Assembly: GCA_013362295.1 (NCBI GenBank)
Contig: JABFWJ010000337.1
Span: 1-7,590, forward strand
DNA: 7,590 nt
Reading direction: 5' to 3'
Source of the DNA: Thermoleophilia bacterium
GTDB taxonomy: Bacteria > Actinomycetota > Thermoleophilia > Gaiellales > Gaiellaceae
The position numbers and the translations under genes are program-made. This document shows positions 6,248-7,590 of the stretch, one piece after another. Numbering within the stretch: position 1 is the stretch's first letter; every line of letters begins with the position of its first letter. Below the pieces are notes generated by a model, which saw only the letters and a list, made by a program, of their open reading frames with translations, made no database searches and was not told where the DNA came from.

Positions 6248-6350
6248 CGCGCGCGAGCTTCGCCGGATCGACGACGAAGTCGAACGCGCCGATACGGCCG
6301 CGCGTGAGAGTGACGCCGACGACGGCGAACGGCCGGGCGATCGGGTCAAG
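6234..6350 (-). pseudogene. C-terminal relic of an ECF sigma factor (SigJ/ECF41-like SnoaL domain)
   Basis: The minus frame ending in TAG at 6234-6236 reads ARPFAVVGVTLTRGRIGAFD then FVVDPAKLARVTIS. This is the characteristic end of the SnoaL-like (NTF2 fold) domain that closes SigJ/ECF41-type sigma factors (GRPxAVxGFTxxxGRIxxIDxxxDPxKL). Everything before it, including the sigma-2 and sigma-4 regions, is missing; the frame upstream of about 6350 loses similarity. Its end overlaps the last codons of the cyclase gene in the opposite direction. It cannot be functional. A free-standing NTF2-like protein is the alternative source. Confidence 0.6.
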
Positions 6351-6485
6351 ACCGATCCGCCCGGCCGCTGCAGCATCAGCCCAGGCGCCACAACAGCACA
6401 GTCGATCCCGCGCCCGACCAGGTGTCGATCTGAGGGTCAACGCCGCCGTGCTCGAGGTGCGCCCGGTCCGGGTGAGCGAGTTCAG

Positions 6486-6595
6486 CCCCTGGAGCTACAG
6501 ACGGAGGAGAAGTACTACGCCGCCGGGGTTGGCGAGATGCTGGAGCGCCGGGTCAAGGGCGCCACGAGGAGCTCGAGCTCGTGCGCGTCACGCAC
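6486..6595 (+). pseudogene. C-terminal relic of a probable secreted/lipoprotein gene
   Basis: The frame at 6489 reads LELQTEEKYYAAGVGEMLER and RVKG. The next frame, from 6563, then continues HEELELVRVTH. Together these match, from memory, the end of a family of actinobacterial secreted proteins in which EHKYYAPGVGxVxE is followed by a GxEExELV strand. The switch near 6561 fits one missing base. No start or body of the gene is present, and no stop follows at the expected place; the LysR gene ends inside the remnant on the other strand. Family identity is tentative and function unknown. Confidence 0.45.
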
Positions 6596-7553
6596 CGAGA
6601 GGTCGCGGACGCCGGGGCCGCGACCGTCCTGCGCGTTCCGCAAGCTCGGCGCAGACCTCACGCGCGACGTCCTGAAAGGCCCGCGTCGCCGGAGAGCTGT
6701 ACCGGTCGCGGTGGCGGACGAGCACGATCGTGCGCGGGGGGACGAGGCTGCCCACGTCGAGGGCGACCACGCGCGGGTCGTCAAGGTTCACCGTCAGGCG
6801 CGGGACGATCGCCGAGGCGAATCCCGAGGCGACGAGGCCCTGGACGGTCGCGCTCTCGTCGGAGCGGAAGACGAACCGGGGCCTGATCCCGCGCGCGTGC
6901 AGGTGTGCCTCGGCGCTGTACGCCAGCGGGTGGCGAAAGCCGATCAGCGGAAGCTCGGCCAGCTGGCGGACTGTGAGCCGCCCGTCCCTCGACGCGAGTG
7001 GAGACGCGCGGGGGACGAGCAGCACTTGAGGATCGAGCATCAGCTCCAGGACCTCGAACGGGCCGTCGGGGAGCGGGAGCGCCCAGAAGGTGAGGTCGAG
7101 CTCGCCGCGCTCGACTCCTCCGAGCAGCTCTGATGGCGAGCTGGCTTCGAGCAGCGTCACCTCGACCTCCGGCCACGCGGCGCGATAACGGCTCAAGAGC
7201 GGCGGGAGGATGGTCATCCCGACGCTCTGGAACGTCCCGACCCGGAGCGAGCCGACCGTGCCGTCCGCCAGCGCGCGGAGGTCCGCCTCGGCGGCCCGCA
7301 GCGAGGCGACGATTCGTGCGGCGTGGCGTAGGAGCAGCGTCCCGGCCTCGGTCGGCTCGACGATGCCGCGGCCGCGCGGGCGCTCGAGCAGGCGCGCACC
7401 GGCCGCTCGCTCGAGCGCGGCGATCTGCTGGCTGACTGCGGACTGCGTGTAGCCGAGTTGCGACGCCGCGCGCGCGAACGATCGCTCGCGGGCGACGATC
7501 TCGAGCGCGACGAGATGACGGAGGTCGGCCCCGAGTAGGAGATTAGCTCCCAT
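6588..7553 (-). CDS. LysR-family transcriptional regulator
   Basis: A 321-residue DNA-binding regulator. The N-terminal winged HTH covers about 10-68, with the classic recognition segment SFARAASQLGYTQSAVSQQI (25-44) and the following ALERAAGARLLER. A linker helix (70-98) leads to the periplasmic-binding-protein-like effector domain from GSLRVGTFQSVGMTILPPLL (101-120) to about 305. The tail is a basic Arg/Pro stretch (SRPRRPRP) of doubtful importance. Length is normal for the family. The start is ATG at 7553, which places the HTH at the usual distance from the N terminus; GAAGAGATG upstream offers only a weak ribosome binding site. LysR genes commonly control a divergent neighbour. Here that neighbour would lie beyond 7590, so the target and effector cannot be named. 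The gene on the other side is only a relic. Confidence 0.93.
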   Translation of the reverse strand: MGANLLLGADLRHLVALEIVARERSFARAASQLGYTQSAVSQQIAALERAAGARLLERPRGRGIVEPTEAGTLLLRHAARIVASLRAAEADLRALADGTVGSLRVGTFQSVGMTILPPLLSRYRAAWPEVEVTLLEASSPSELLGGVERGELDLTFWALPLPDGPFEVLELMLDPQVLLVPRASPLASRDGRLTVRQLAELPLIGFRHPLAYSAEAHLHARGIRPRFVFRSDESATVQGLVASGFASAIVPRLTVNLDDPRVVALDVGSLVPPRTIVLVRHRDRYSSPATRAFQDVAREVCAELAERAGRSRPRRPRPLGA

Positions 7554-7570
7554 GATTCATCTCTTCAGAG

Positions 7571-7588
7571 AGTTTACTTGCGCTTACT
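7571..7588 (-). promoter_or_regulatory. Candidate lysR promoter and repeated TTACT element
   Basis: On the minus strand, TAAACT (7576 down to 7571) is a fair -10 box 17 bases before the ATG. The plus strand carries TTACT at 7574-7578 and again at 7584-7588, exactly ten bases apart, in a locally AT-rich stretch. This could be part of a LysR binding region that continues outside the window. It is cut by the window edge, so certainty is low. Confidence 0.3.
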
Positions 7589-7590
7589 CA

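Noticed and set aside
4946..6391. 481-codon open frame on the minus strand opposite the cyclase
   Set aside because: Its product is Arg/Asp/His-rich low-complexity without any domain, as expected for the antisense of a GC-rich gene; the plus-strand cyclase has every catalytic residue.
5308..6675. 455-codon plus-strand open frame overlapping the cyclase in another frame
   Set aside because: Arg/Gly/Ala-rich out-of-frame shadow of the cyclase gene; no recognisable fold.
7560..7571. TCTCT-TC-AGAGA hairpin before lysR as a terminator
   Set aside because: Arms of five bases with a two-base loop, no T-run, and located in a leader; too weak to call.

Overview
The window is GC-rich (roughly 70% by eye) with strongly G/C-ending codons. 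It also carries leaderless-type promoters (TANNNT about 7 bases before the ATG) and several protein types common in Actinomycetota. I infer a soil-type actinobacterium, possibly of the deep Thermoleophilia branch. The phylum is a moderate inference and the class is weak. No tRNA, rRNA, CRISPR array, insertion sequence or integrase was recognised.

Layout from left to right. 1-389 is the broken relic of a zinc-independent quinone-oxidoreductase/alcohol-dehydrogenase-like (MDR) gene, in three frames with internal segments missing. 388-2062 (minus) is a two-gene unit: a DUF1801 protein followed by an MFS exporter that carries one frameshift. 2063-2150 is a small AT-rich control region with two inverted repeats of the same half-site. 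2151-2621 (plus) is a MarR-family repressor, the likely reader of those repeats. 2635-2998 holds two back-to-back relics: the end of a SAM-dependent methyltransferase (minus) and an unidentified C-terminal tail (plus). 2995-4925 (minus) is a two-gene unit of a stand-alone cyclic-nucleotide-binding-domain protein and an overlapping FAD/NAD(P) oxidoreductase. 4926-4966 is a very short divergent promoter. 4967-6247 (plus) is a membrane-bound class III adenylate cyclase with a complete set of catalytic residues. 6237-6595 holds two more relics: the tail of an ECF sigma factor of the SigJ type (minus) and the tail of a probable secreted protein (plus). 6588-7553 (minus) is a LysR-family regulator.

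Two functional themes stand out. The first is a classical self-contained resistance-type locus: a MarR repressor divergent from a small cytoplasmic protein and an MFS exporter. Its operators can be seen, but the pump is apparently broken. The second is a divergent cyclic-nucleotide module. The cyclase would make cAMP. Facing it, from a nearly mirror-image leaderless promoter, is a one-domain cyclic-nucleotide-binding protein overlapping a flavoprotein gene. I infer a split version of a sensor plus redox-enzyme pair. The cNMP domain lacks the usual phosphate-binding arginine, so its ligand is uncertain.

Between the intact genes the window is full of gene tails and frameshifted remnants: at least five broken genes in 7.6 kb. 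This could be real gene decay or, for the single-base events, assembly or sequencing error. The intact genes read cleanly, which argues against uniformly poor sequence.
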